34,988 nt of DNA from positions 1 to 34,988 of the forward strand of contig JAUMYP010000022.1 in NCBI GenBank assembly GCA_030528565.1, given 5' to 3'. Each line of letters opens with the position of its first letter. Position 1 is the stretch's first letter. The translations under genes and the position numbers were made by a program. The notes below the pieces were generated by a model. It saw only the letters and a list, made by a program, of their open reading frames with translations. It made no database searches and was not told where the DNA came from. This document shows, piece after piece, positions 9,427-18,107 of this stretch. The stretch comes from Pseudomonadota bacterium (GTDB lineage: Bacteria > Pseudomonadota > Gammaproteobacteria > Xanthomonadales > Xanthomonadaceae).

Positions 9427-11720
9427 ATATCTGGCACTGGATAGAAAAATTGCAGCAAGACCTGGCCAACGCCGGTCAGGCGCACAGCGCCCAGCTGATT
9501 GACGACTTCAGCAGCGCAATCTGCGACCTGCAAGTCGAACGTGCCGAAGCCCTGCTGCCGGAAGTCAAAGCCCTGGCGCGCACCCTGGAAAACCCCTGGC
9601 TGGAAGTGTTCATCGGCCACTGGGAAATGCGCAACCGCCTGGGCAACAAGGGCGAGGGCGAAAGCGCCCTGGCCGATGCCGTGGCCCTGTTCGAGCTGGC
9701 GCACCGCAGCGATACCCACGAATGCCCGCAATCGGTGTGCATCACCCAGGACCTGACCGCCTGCTATGCCAATATCGACGGCCCCGGCTGGGCGGCCGAG
9801 CGCATCGAAGTCTGCGACGAAACGCTGGCGCGCATCAACCCCAAATGGGGTTGCTTCCAGTGCATCTCCATTGAAAAAAGCGAGGCCATGCTGGACCTGG
9901 GCCAGGCCGAAGCCGCTTACGACTATCTTGAACAACAAACCCGCGCCATCGAGGCCGCCGGTGAAGAAGTCAATGCTGGCATGGTTGAATTCCGCAACAA
10001 GCTGCTGCTGGCGCTTGGGCGTTACCCGGAAGTCCTGGCACAGATTGAAAAAGAAGAAGCCAAAGCTGGCGGCGCCCCGGAATGGGCCAATATCAAACAG
10101 CCACGCGATATTCTGAAAGCCCGCGCCCTGGCGGCGCTGGCGCGTGATGATGAAGCCCTGGATGCACTGCCGCCGTTGCGCGATATCCAGCCCGGCGCCC
10201 TGCACCGCTGGCTGAATGCCATCTTCCCGGTGCTGCTGCGCCGCCCGGAACTGAACAACTGGAGCCTTGGCAGCCGCCTGCAACAAGGGCTGGATACCCT
10301 CGCCCGTCATGGCGCGCATCGCCATCTTGTAGAAATGGCCGCACAGTGCATTGAACTGGCACTGGCACGCAATGCGCTATGGACGGCCAGGCGGCAAATG
10401 GCACAGGCGCGCCAAGCACAAGGCAAACTGCGCGTGGATGCTGGCGCCGCCGCCAAGCTCGATGCCCTGCAAGCCCGGCTGGATGCACAACCGGCCACGG
10501 CATTGCCTGCTGAGCCGGAAAACCTGCTGGACTGGCTGGCCGCGCAAGATGCGGACAACCCGCGCAACCCGGAAGCCGAAGTCGAATGGCTGCTGGCCGC
10601 CCTCGCCCAGCGCCCGGATGAGCTGACACTGCTCCAGCAGTCTGTCGAAGCACTGAGCGCCACCGGCGCCACCCAGGACGCCATTGACCTGCTGTGGCGC
10701 AATGTCCGCCAGAACACCGATAGCGAATACCTCCCGGCCTATCTCCTGCTCAATTTGCTGCTGGACAATGGCCGCAGCGGCGAAGTCGAACAACTTGCCC
10801 AGCTCTACCAGGCCAATGTCCCGGCCAGCGCCCATTGGATGCGTGCGCAACTGGCGCAGCACAACCGCGACTGGGCAGGCTGCGAACAACACTGCCGCAG
10901 CCTGCTGGCACACGCCTCCCCGCCGGTATCGCACGGCGCCAAGCGCCTGCTGGCACACAGCCTGATGCAGCAGCAACGCTTTGCCGAGGCCGCCGCCATC
11001 CATGCCGGGCTTGCCGAGGACTTGCCAGAAGAAGCCGCGCCGCGCTGGGACTATCTCACCGCCGCCAGCGCCGCCGGAGACTGGCAGGGCGTGCGCCGCA
11101 TGGCGGCGGAAATGGGCATGGAACTGTCCGCAGGCGATGGCGCACCGGACATGCAACTGGGCTGGGTGCTGATTCGCGGCCTGGAAAACGGCGAGCCGGT
11201 TGACTACTACGCCATGCGCTCAGGCCCCACCGATGCCCGCATCATGGAAAATGCCCCGCCGCGCTTTGCCCAGCGCAGCGGCGACCATGTCGCCTTCGAC
11301 GCCCAGGCGCTGTTCCCGCCCCCGGAGGACGAACAAGAACGGCAGCACTTTGTGCCGACCTTCATGGCCGTACATACCATCAAATCCGGCGGCCGCGCCC
11401 GCAGCATCATCGTCGAAGGCCCAGACCCCGGCGATGCCGCCATCGAACAGCTCCGCCAAACCCTGCAAACACAGAACGCACAACTCTGGGTACACCACCG
11501 CGACGGCTACCGGCTTCAAGACCAGCAAACCGGCGAAGAACTCCCCGGCATCCTGTTCACCATAGCCGCCCCCCACGGCACCCCGGCTACCGAAATCGAC
11601 CGCCAACTGCACCAGGCCACCGCCCACTGGCCAAGACCCGTCTGCTGGCTGGCACTGGCCGAAGAAGCTGGCGCCAACCCCGCCCCCCACCAGACCGTCA
11701 TCGACCGCTACGGCTTGTAA
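9423..11720 (+). CDS. Large TPR-like repeat protein coupled to the Hsp90-like ATPase
   Basis: A 765-residue cytoplasmic protein with no signal peptide or membrane span. Most of it (about residues 1-570) is alpha-helical, with the A/L/E-rich spacing of tetratricopeptide-like hairpins, for example ALLPEVKALARTLENPW, SEAMLDLGQAEAAYDYLE and KARALAALARDDEALDAL. From about residue 590 the character changes to a mixed alpha/beta region (YYAMRSGPTDARIMENAPP to the C-terminus) that I do not recognise. AGGAG at 9407-9411 precedes the ATG, which overlaps the Hsp90-like stop by 4 bases, so the two are almost certainly made together. Eukaryotic Hsp90 works with TPR co-chaperones. By analogy only, this could be a dedicated partner or client adaptor. 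Confidence 0.75.
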   Translation: MNIWHWIEKLQQDLANAGQAHSAQLIDDFSSAICDLQVERAEALLPEVKALARTLENPWLEVFIGHWEMRNRLGNKGEGESALADAVALFELAHRSDTHECPQSVCITQDLTACYANIDGPGWAAERIEVCDETLARINPKWGCFQCISIEKSEAMLDLGQAEAAYDYLEQQTRAIEAAGEEVNAGMVEFRNKLLLALGRYPEVLAQIEKEEAKAGGAPEWANIKQPRDILKARALAALARDDEALDALPPLRDIQPGALHRWLNAIFPVLLRRPELNNWSLGSRLQQGLDTLARHGAHRHLVEMAAQCIELALARNALWTARRQMAQARQAQGKLRVDAGAAAKLDALQARLDAQPATALPAEPENLLDWLAAQDADNPRNPEAEVEWLLAALAQRPDELTLLQQSVEALSATGATQDAIDLLWRNVRQNTDSEYLPAYLLLNLLLDNGRSGEVEQLAQLYQANVPASAHWMRAQLAQHNRDWAGCEQHCRSLLAHASPPVSHGAKRLLAHSLMQQQRFAEAAAIHAGLAEDLPEEAAPRWDYLTAASAAGDWQGVRRMAAEMGMELSAGDGAPDMQLGWVLIRGLENGEPVDYYAMRSGPTDARIMENAPPRFAQRSGDHVAFDAQALFPPPEDEQERQHFVPTFMAVHTIKSGGRARSIIVEGPDPGDAAIEQLRQTLQTQNAQLWVHHRDGYRLQDQQTGEELPGILFTIAAPHGTPATEIDRQLHQATAHWPRPVCWLALAEEAGANPAPHQTVIDRYGL

Positions 11721-12049
11721 TTTGGGATGTCAGCCCATAGCGACCCGCTCAGTACGCACATCCCATGTGGCTGAGCAGGTCACTACTTATCCTGTACCGC
11801 GCTGCAATCGCAAGAGTTTCAACACACCTGCCCGCACAAGGCGGGCACTCACTAGCGGTGAGTACGGCCATCATCGGCAAATGGGTTGTTTCAACTCACG
11901 TGCCCGCAGCAGTCGGGCACACATTCCCACTTTTGAATAGGCCGGATAATCTTGATTCCAACAAGTGTGCAGATAATTTTGATTTTCCAGCATTCCCGGT
12001 AACCTTATAGCCCATCCGAAGACTCTTAAGCCACCTTGATTTTATTAAA
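11721..12049. other. Intergenic region between the TPR-like gene and pilE
   Basis: These 329 bases hold no convincing gene. From left to right there is an inverted repeat GGGATGT (11724-11730) and ACATCCC (11758-11764) around a 27-base loop, then the two CRISPR-like repeats at 11816-11920, then an AT-richer stretch (11921-12049) that could be a decayed CRISPR leader or simply the pilE downstream region. The flanking genes converge here (the TPR-like gene on plus, pilE on minus). No strong hairpin-plus-T-run terminator was found, although the CRISPR repeats are hairpins and could contribute. Confidence 0.6.
11816..11920 (-). CRISPR. Two-repeat CRISPR-like relic (one spacer), no cas genes
   Basis: Two 33-base units, 11816-11848 and 11888-11920, match at 28 of 33 positions and share GTTTCAACnCACnTGCCCGC and the final CGGGCAC. 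They are separated by a unique 39-base stretch (11849-11887). Each is internally palindromic: GCCCGC/GCGGGC around five bases in the first, and GTGCCCG/CGGGCAC around seven in the second. Read on the minus strand they end in GTTGAAAC, like the 3' end of type I-C repeats (ATTGAAAC), and the general plan of the I-C repeat is recognisable. The five mismatches and missing cas genes suggest a dead or solitary mini-array. A plain pair of dispersed hairpins is the alternative. Confidence 0.45.
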
Positions 12050-12466
12050 TCAGAAGCAATTACTTCCACCACCACTGGCGCTTTTCGCACCCGTATGGGT
12101 AATACGCAAAGTACCGCAGCTGGTATCTTTTACTGCCTGGTTGCCCTGTGGTACAGCCTGCAAGGTATAAGCCGTAGCCGTAGGACTGCCCTGAAACGAG
12201 AAGGTGTAATGCCCGCTCAATTCAGAACGGCAAGCCGTATTGGGCAATGCCGCATCATTCAAACCGGAATAGCTCATTTTGGTAGTGTGATAACGCTCTG
12301 CAAACTGCGCCATTTCCAGCAAGCATGCAGCCCCGGCATTACGCCGGCTTTTTATCAAGTGTCTTTCATATGACGGTATTGCAATACTGGCCAAAATAGC
12401 AATCACCACCACCACCACCATCAATTCAATCAAGGTAAAACCAGATTGACGCTTTAAGCCTTTCAT
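12050..12466 (-). CDS. pilE: Type IV pilin-like protein PilE (minor pilin)
   Basis: A 138-residue type IV pilin-like protein. The leader MKGLKRQSG is followed by FTLIELMVVVVVIAILASIAIPSYE. This gives the prepilin peptidase site after Gly9, Glu at mature position 5, and the N-terminal helix that sits in the membrane before assembly and in the pilus core afterwards. Three C-terminal cysteines (TSCGTL and the final SNCF region) with one at TACRSE could form the D-region disulfide. AGGA lies just upstream of the ATG at 12466. It is the last gene of the fimT-pilV-pilW-pilX-pilY1-pilE cluster, so it is most likely the minor pilin PilE of the priming complex, not the major pilin. Confidence 0.9.
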   Translation of the reverse strand: MKGLKRQSGFTLIELMVVVVVIAILASIAIPSYERHLIKSRRNAGAACLLEMAQFAERYHTTKMSYSGLNDAALPNTACRSELSGHYTFSFQGSPTATAYTLQAVPQGNQAVKDTSCGTLRITHTGAKSASGGGSNCF

Positions 12467-12488
12467 AAAATTTTCCTGTTTTGATGTA

Positions 12489-12510
12489 GCCGGAGGCTTC
12501 CGCCTCCGGC
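12489..12510 (-). terminator. Perfect 9-bp hairpin between pilY1 and pilE
   Basis: GCCGGAGGC (12489-12497) and GCCTCCGGC (12502-12510) form a perfect stem around a 4-base loop in the 61-base gap between the pilY1 stop and pilE. No T-run follows on the minus strand, so it is not a classical intrinsic terminator. It could reduce or process transcription between pilY1 and pilE, allowing unequal amounts of the tip adhesin and the pilin. Confidence 0.5.
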
Positions 12511-12527
12511 CAACCTAGCCATCACTA

Positions 12528-15500
12528 TCAGTTGGAACGGACCAGTTCGCGCCAGTTGACACGCTCACCCCGGCTGCCACCACCCAACAGCTTGGTGGTC
12601 AGCAAGCTACCATCCAGCCCCGGTGTCACCGCCGACAAACTGCCATCTTCATTTCTGTAAAGCCTGACACCACCGGTCCCTCTGCCCAGATCAACCGAGC
12701 TGATATGGCCCTGGGTTCCGGGAATCTTATCTCCCATACCATCGCCATTGAAATCGAAATAACCATCGCCCTTGGGATTGGTACCAGTAAAGACATTCAG
12801 CGCGATCAGAGAGCCTCCCAACCCTGGCGAGCAGCCCTCAGATACACCGGGCACCAGGGTAGCCACCGCCAAAAGCTCACCTGAAAGTTCCGGTCGGGTC
12901 ACAATGCGCTCACCCCGGTTAAGAGAGGCCGGAACCCCCAGATCCAGATACCAGCCACGCGCACTCGCAGGCAATTCGGAATAGTTTTCTGCCCCGCGTA
13001 CCGCGCGTCCATCAGCACTTGTCCCCACATAGGGGAAAGTGCGCTGCTGTAGCTGCGCGCGCCCGGTAACCGGCGTATTGCCATCAATCAGGGTATACAA
13101 GGTTTGGGTTTGCAGCGTGCCGGAAACGTCCTTGTCTTGCTCCGAAAGATATTTACCTGTACCAAAACTGATAAAAGCCCGCCCGGTTCTGCGCTCCACC
13201 GTGACCGTCAGGCCGCCGGTAATCGGCTGTACCGCGCCCGATGCATCACGCGCCGTAAACATGGGGCTACCGCCATTGGCTACCCCCCAGCTTGCCGCAC
13301 TGCCGCCACTGAGGTCGATTTTCCAGACATTGCCCTGGATATCACCGGCATAAACAATATCTACCTTGCCATCGGCATTTCGGTCATAGGCGGTAAAGCT
13401 GGTCATGCCATTGCCGCTGCCGCCGGTCTGCCCAAAGGCACGGCGTGCTGTCACCTGACCTGCGGCATTCAATTCATATACCAGCACCTTGGCATTACCC
13501 CCCTGGCTTTCCAGGCCATTGGCAGTAATCATTAGCGTGCCGCCATGATTGCCGGGCACAATCAACGGCTGGGAAAGGATATAGCCGATATCGGCATTGA
13601 CTGTATGGTCTTCATCCCAGAGCACGTTGGCAGCACTAAAGCTGGCCGGGTTAGTCACATCCAGGGCAAACAACCCCCTGCCGCCACGCCCCAGGGACGA
13701 GACCAGGATATTTTTGCCCGCCGTTATGCTGCGCCGGGAAACCCTCGGGATACCATCCACAAAGAAGCGATGCTGATAATACGGGTCACTCAGGGTTGCC
13801 AGCGCCCGGTAATCAATACCGCGTGGCATATAAGAAAACAACGGCCTGCCATTTACTGCATTAATGGCATGCAGCATGCCATCATTGGCCCCCACAAACA
13901 GGCTGTCGTTTTCGGCCACATACTCCGGTACCGAATTGACGATATCTCCAATCAGCGAACCTGGGCGGTCACGCAGGTGCCCACCATTTGCTTTTTCAAG
14001 GCTACGGTCGCCCTTCAGGTAGTTCAAATTATCAATCGCCGATACAGCAGAAGAACTACTGGTACGTGCCAGCAATGCTGCCTTGCTACCCAAGGCAGCC
14101 AAAGAAAGCGGCGCACCGCCACCACCCTGCCCCCAGGTAAAAATGGGACGGGCAGAAAATCCCTGGCCTGTAGCGAACAAGTCCGGGTTAAGTGTATGCT
14201 GTGCCAGTGACCACAATTGTGGTGCATTGGCAGTATCGCCACTGCTGAAGGCAAATGCCTGCACATCACCATCCCAAGTCCCGGACTGGTAACGCCCCTG
14301 ATATATCCGGCTACCACCACCGACCCTGCGACCGGTATCCCCAAGACCACCACCAGAGCCATTTTCTTTGGCAATTGCATCCAGAGCATTTTGCAGCGCA
14401 TTAGCAAATTGATCAGCATCTGATGCCACCACGAATTCACCACGACTATTCACCGCTGCATGCCAAAGATCATCGATACGGGCAAGAATGCTATTACTAC
14501 TTGTATCATCAGGCCTTGGATCAGGCCATCTCAATGCACCGGTTTTAAGCCGCTGCAAAACAGTAGGATCCTTAGGATCAAGCTCCCCAGACAAGCCAAT
14601 GGAAACACCGAAAGTTACCATATGCTGCCAGGTAGCCGGATTTGAAAGCGTTGTATTTAACTCATCAAGAAGATCTGGGCGAAGATCATTTTTCCAAAAA
14701 TACATCGCCACATCTGCCAATGTATTAGCTCGCCCATCACGATAAGGCGGAGCAGGCACATAGTTAGAAGAAGGCGTACTATCTGCATCCCCCGGGCGGA
14801 AGGAACCAGAGAATCGACCATTCCAGTAACCATCCGTCGTCAAAATGGCATAGCTGCGACGACAGGAAAGCTGCTGCCCCGAACTATCTTTCCAAGGCTG
14901 CTCAGTTTCATAGTATTCTCCTGTTCGCGCTAGTGCTGAGCGCAAAGGAGTCCCACCACCTGCCCACTGGGTATGCAGCACCTCAAACCATTTAGCCTTG
15001 TTCACGCCTTCAAAGCGACCATCATCAATATCTACTGGAATTGGATGTGTAGGCGTGTTGTGGATAGTCGCGTCCCCCCCTGATGTCCAAGTACCATCAG
15101 GCCTCCTTATTGCCCCTGCCACTTTTTGAATAGTGTCAAAGCCTACCCGATAATTTGAGCCCAGACGATAAAAAGCCTCACTTGCACCAGCCTTGGCCAC
15201 ACTCATGCGAAAGCGATGGTAAGAATACCAGGTCACATAATTCTTTAACTGGGCGGCTGCACTATTGAGATGCGCCGGAGGTGTAGCACCGCCCACACCT
15301 AACGGAACAGCCACATCTACCGGATCACTCCAGGCTTTGGGATAAGCTGGTGCAGACGGGAGCAAGGAACCACGCCGCCAATATTCTTCTTCATCATCCC
15401 AAATAGCATGCCAGCCATAGTTCCCTGCAGGCTCAATGGCACCATTATTAAAACGCCCATCCTCCCCCCAAAGAGTGGACTTTCGCCGCCAATCCCGGCG

Positions 15501-16157
15501 ATCGCCATCGATAAACTCCTGCCGCGTCCAGGTATTACGATTAAAATCGTAACGATAGCGGTAATAACTTTTAAACGACTCTGGATCAAGACCCGCCGCC
15601 TTAAGCACCAAAAAGTCTGTAGTATATTTTGAATACTTTGTTCGATAACTCATTCTATCTTGATCGCGCAAATCTACCGTATACTGCTGCCCAGTGGGGT
15701 CAGTCCCTCTCCGGTGATTTGGATTAAAAATCACTGCCTCCGGCGTCAAACCCAGTGTCTTGTAGCTACCATCTGCATTCCGCCATGGCTTATACTCAAT
15801 CATTGGGTTGTAAGCAATGGTATTGATACCGGACAGATATACTTTTTCATCATCATAAGATGCCGGGTAATATTCACGCCTCCCGCTTACTCCCGGAAAA
15901 GTCCTATCAAAAACTTCATGAATACCATCCGGCATCGCCAGGTCATTCATCGACCCAGAGTTATCCAGAATAAACATGATATTGGGCGGCACCGTACCCA
16001 CATTGGTCTGTAGCGGGTAATCCGGAAACGATGTCGCGGCATGGCCTGCACCGGTTACTACCGCAACTGCCAGCCCCAATGCAAAGGATAGCCGGGATGG
16101 CCTGGGCAGGCGCATGCCACGTTGCAGCGAGCTTTCTTTGGATTTTTGCATATTCAT
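12528..16157 (-). CDS. pilY1: Type IV pilus tip-associated protein PilY1
   Basis: Large secreted tip adhesin and assembly factor of type IV pili, 1209 residues from the ATG at 16157, which has GAGG about seven bases upstream. A GTG at 16169 overlapping the pilX stop is an alternative. An N-terminal signal peptide ends near GAGHA. It is followed by a von Willebrand A-like MIDAS motif FILDNSGSM (DxSxS), a long variable region, and the C-terminal PilY1 beta-propeller (LFALDVTNP, ITANGLESQGGNAKVLVYEL). Calcium-loop motifs are DRNADGKVDIVYAGD and, near the C-terminus, DFNGDGMGD. By family knowledge it works with the minor pilins to prime assembly and can sense surfaces or bind host ligands. The 5' part (about 14300-15900) is visibly richer in A/T than the 3' part. 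Confidence 0.94.
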   Translation of the reverse strand: MNMQKSKESSLQRGMRLPRPSRLSFALGLAVAVVTGAGHAATSFPDYPLQTNVGTVPPNIMFILDNSGSMNDLAMPDGIHEVFDRTFPGVSGRREYYPASYDDEKVYLSGINTIAYNPMIEYKPWRNADGSYKTLGLTPEAVIFNPNHRRGTDPTGQQYTVDLRDQDRMSYRTKYSKYTTDFLVLKAAGLDPESFKSYYRYRYDFNRNTWTRQEFIDGDRRDWRRKSTLWGEDGRFNNGAIEPAGNYGWHAIWDDEEEYWRRGSLLPSAPAYPKAWSDPVDVAVPLGVGGATPPAHLNSAAAQLKNYVTWYSYHRFRMSVAKAGASEAFYRLGSNYRVGFDTIQKVAGAIRRPDGTWTSGGDATIHNTPTHPIPVDIDDGRFEGVNKAKWFEVLHTQWAGGGTPLRSALARTGEYYETEQPWKDSSGQQLSCRRSYAILTTDGYWNGRFSGSFRPGDADSTPSSNYVPAPPYRDGRANTLADVAMYFWKNDLRPDLLDELNTTLSNPATWQHMVTFGVSIGLSGELDPKDPTVLQRLKTGALRWPDPRPDDTSSNSILARIDDLWHAAVNSRGEFVVASDADQFANALQNALDAIAKENGSGGGLGDTGRRVGGGSRIYQGRYQSGTWDGDVQAFAFSSGDTANAPQLWSLAQHTLNPDLFATGQGFSARPIFTWGQGGGGAPLSLAALGSKAALLARTSSSSAVSAIDNLNYLKGDRSLEKANGGHLRDRPGSLIGDIVNSVPEYVAENDSLFVGANDGMLHAINAVNGRPLFSYMPRGIDYRALATLSDPYYQHRFFVDGIPRVSRRSITAGKNILVSSLGRGGRGLFALDVTNPASFSAANVLWDEDHTVNADIGYILSQPLIVPGNHGGTLMITANGLESQGGNAKVLVYELNAAGQVTARRAFGQTGGSGNGMTSFTAYDRNADGKVDIVYAGDIQGNVWKIDLSGGSAASWGVANGGSPMFTARDASGAVQPITGGLTVTVERRTGRAFISFGTGKYLSEQDKDVSGTLQTQTLYTLIDGNTPVTGRAQLQQRTFPYVGTSADGRAVRGAENYSELPASARGWYLDLGVPASLNRGERIVTRPELSGELLAVATLVPGVSEGCSPGLGGSLIALNVFTGTNPKGDGYFDFNGDGMGDKIPGTQGHISSVDLGRGTGGVRLYRNEDGSLSAVTPGLDGSLLTTKLLGGGSRGERVNWRELVRSN

Positions 16158-16165
16158 GATCGACC

Positions 16166-16678
16166 TCACTGAATCTTGTAGGTGGATTGCAGAACAACTT
16201 CTGCACCATTGGCTGTCACTGCGCGCGCCACGATGCGGTAAACCTGCTCAACTGGCGGGCAAACGGTAGCCGTCAAATCAACCTCTACGCAGGTATTGCT
16301 TTTACCCATGTTCTGAATGATGTATTTGGCTTCAACGCCCTGGTATTCCGCCCCCAGATTGACGCTTGCAGTGCTGGTATTCGTGCCCCAAAAACCATTG
16401 GCTTCCCATACTGGTGCCGCAGCCGGATCAGGTTGCGCACAAACGCCCTCATCACAGCCAGAAGCGGGTAATGCCGGCTTGGTCTTGGCATGTGCCTCAG
16501 CAACCCGCAGCGCGGTTTCTGCTGCATTGAAGGCCACACTACGCGCATAACTGGCACCGGCCATGCGCTCTTGCAACAGGGTGCCGCGCATGCTGGCCAG
16601 CCCCAATACCGTAATAACCAGCAGCAAAATCAGCACAACCACCAATGCAGCACCGGATTGTTTTTTCATATTCGTCAT
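16166..16678 (-). CDS. pilX: Type IV pilus assembly protein PilX
   Basis: A 170-residue minor pilin with the leader MTNMKKQSG and a hydrophobic helix AALVVVLILLLVITVLG. Mature position 5 is Val, not Glu, which is characteristic of PilX/GspK-type tip components. Four cysteines (GCDEGVC, NTCVEV, TVCPP) may form disulfides in the periplasmic domain. By family knowledge PilX forms part of the priming complex with PilV, PilW and FimU/FimT, and links to PilY1. The stop lies 8 bases before the pilY1 ATG, and the gene starts 2 bases after the pilW stop. Confidence 0.9.
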   Translation of the reverse strand: MTNMKKQSGAALVVVLILLLVITVLGLASMRGTLLQERMAGASYARSVAFNAAETALRVAEAHAKTKPALPASGCDEGVCAQPDPAAAPVWEANGFWGTNTSTASVNLGAEYQGVEAKYIIQNMGKSNTCVEVDLTATVCPPVEQVYRIVARAVTANGAEVVLQSTYKIQ

Positions 16679-16680
16679 GT

Positions 16681-17643
16681 TTACAGCACCCCTTTTCTGT
16701 TGCGCAAAGTGATGGTTGTGGTGACTTCACGGCTCAACACATTGCCATCAGTCCCTTTGGCATCATCCGAGCCTTGCAACACCAGCTTCACCTGCATGGC
16801 AATCACTTCTTTCCAGTCATTATCGCCCCAGGTGGCATAAGCGGTTTGAAAAGCGGTATCGTCAGTGCGGCGAAATGCCAGTGTCATTTGGGTCACATTT
16901 TCAGCGACTTCGGCGGCCGCGCCCATGTTGACAAAGCCACCTGCTGCAAATTTGGCTGTCTGGCGATACAGGGACATGCCGCCACGGCCATTATCCCGAA
17001 CCTCCCAGCGATAACGTACTGGCTTGGCAACATAAGCCAAGGATTCCCCCTTCATGCCACAATCACTATTCCATATTGCCCCTGTTGCAGAACGCCAGAA
17101 GCACAGGTTTGCCCCGTACATATTTTTCAGGGGCTGGCTCGGGGTCAAGTCCGTGCCGGACATGGCCCGCAAATTAAACAGCACACTGATATCGGCATTA
17201 CAAATCAGCAGTGTGTCATTTACGCTGTATTCTCTGTTTTCTGCCGCCAGTGTGATGCCAGCCCCCGCCTTGATATGGGAGCTTACCGCAGTCATGTACT
17301 GGTTTCCGGCATAAATATCCAGCACTGCGCCTGTGGCCGAAATACCGCGTTTTAATGAGGAAAGCAGCAAGGCAGGCTCGCCTTCCAGGTAGTCTGCATC
17401 ATTACAAGCAATTGCACCGGCTTCACGCACATCGCGGCTCATGATTTCAAAAGAGGAACGGGCATTTTCCTGAATCCGTCCAACCGATTCCGTGGTCCGA
17501 TACACCTGGCTGTTGGAGAGAAACACCCCGCCTGCTGCCGCAACGACAATCAGGCCAATCAACATGGCTATCATCAACTCGACCAGGGTGAAGCCGTGTT
17601 GCGTAGCAGGTCGCAAATTCATTTTTTTAAAGTTGGCGTTCAT
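16681..17643 (-). CDS. pilW: Type IV pilus assembly protein PilW
   Basis: A 320-residue minor pilin. After the basic leader the processing site lies at Gly17, followed by FTLVELMIAMLIGLIVVAAAGG with Glu5. This is the largest of the minor pilins, as expected for PilW. The rest is periplasmic beta-rich sequence (for example RENARSSFEIMSRDVREAGA near the start of the globular domain, as in other PilW proteins, with QENARSSF as read here). The ATG shares one base with the pilV stop (TAATG, 17645-17641). A second in-frame ATG at 17622 (MNLRPATQHG) would give a more ordinary short leader and cannot be excluded. Confidence 0.9.
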   Translation of the reverse strand: MNANFKKMNLRPATQHGFTLVELMIAMLIGLIVVAAAGGVFLSNSQVYRTTESVGRIQENARSSFEIMSRDVREAGAIACNDADYLEGEPALLLSSLKRGISATGAVLDIYAGNQYMTAVSSHIKAGAGITLAAENREYSVNDTLLICNADISVLFNLRAMSGTDLTPSQPLKNMYGANLCFWRSATGAIWNSDCGMKGESLAYVAKPVRYRWEVRDNGRGGMSLYRQTAKFAAGGFVNMGAAAEVAENVTQMTLAFRRTDDTAFQTAYATWGDNDWKEVIAMQVKLVLQGSDDAKGTDGNVLSREVTTTITLRNRKGVL

Positions 17644-18107
17644 TAGTCCACCCTGCTGGTAATTTCAAAAACCTGAGCTGCTGAGCCACCTGTTGCACGG
17701 CTTTCATCCCAGCGAATACCCACCGTGCATTCGGCTGTATTGCTGCAATTAATACGGCCTTGCGCAGAAGGGCTGACCATGCGCAGCAAGTTGGAGCGCC
17801 AACCCTCTACCGTATTGAGGTCAGGTGATGCAGTTGTTGAGCCAGCAGTCCAGTCAGAATTAAAGTCGCCCTGTTTTGCTGCTTCTTTGTTTGCACGCAG
17901 CATGTCCAGCGCCCCGTAAGCCTGGATAATTGCCTGGCTACGCTCAACCGAGTTGCCGCTATTACGCAAAGTCACCGCCTGCAAGGCAGCAACACCCAAA
18001 AGCCCAACGGCAAGCACCAGAACGGCAATCAGCACTTCTATCAGGCCCACGCCTTGCTGATATCTTTTTGATGCACGATAAAAACGAGAATGGGAGAAAG
18101 TTTTCAT
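17643..18107 (-). CDS. pilV: Type IV pilus modification/minor pilin protein PilV
   Basis: A 154-residue minor pilin. A 19-residue basic leader ending YQQG precedes VGLIEVLIAVLVLAVGLLGVAALQ, with Glu5, and with the VGLIEVL start typical of PilV. The C-terminal region contains two cysteines in NCSNTAEC, a likely disulfide. The ATG shares one base with the fimT stop (TAATG, 18109-18105), and its own stop shares a base with pilW, so fimT, pilV and pilW are tightly coupled. Within the priming complex PilV pairs with PilW and PilX below PilY1 (family knowledge). Confidence 0.9.
   Translation of the reverse strand: MKTFSHSRFYRASKRYQQGVGLIEVLIAVLVLAVGLLGVAALQAVTLRNSGNSVERSQAIIQAYGALDMLRANKEAAKQGDFNSDWTAGSTTASPDLNTVEGWRSNLLRMVSPSAQGRINCSNTAECTVGIRWDESRATGGSAAQVFEITSRVD

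Noticed and set aside
11724-11764. GGGATGT...ACATCCC as ends of a mobile element or an RNA gene.
   Set aside because: Only seven bases per arm around 27 bases, with no tRNA-like fold and no duplication; chance is a fair explanation.
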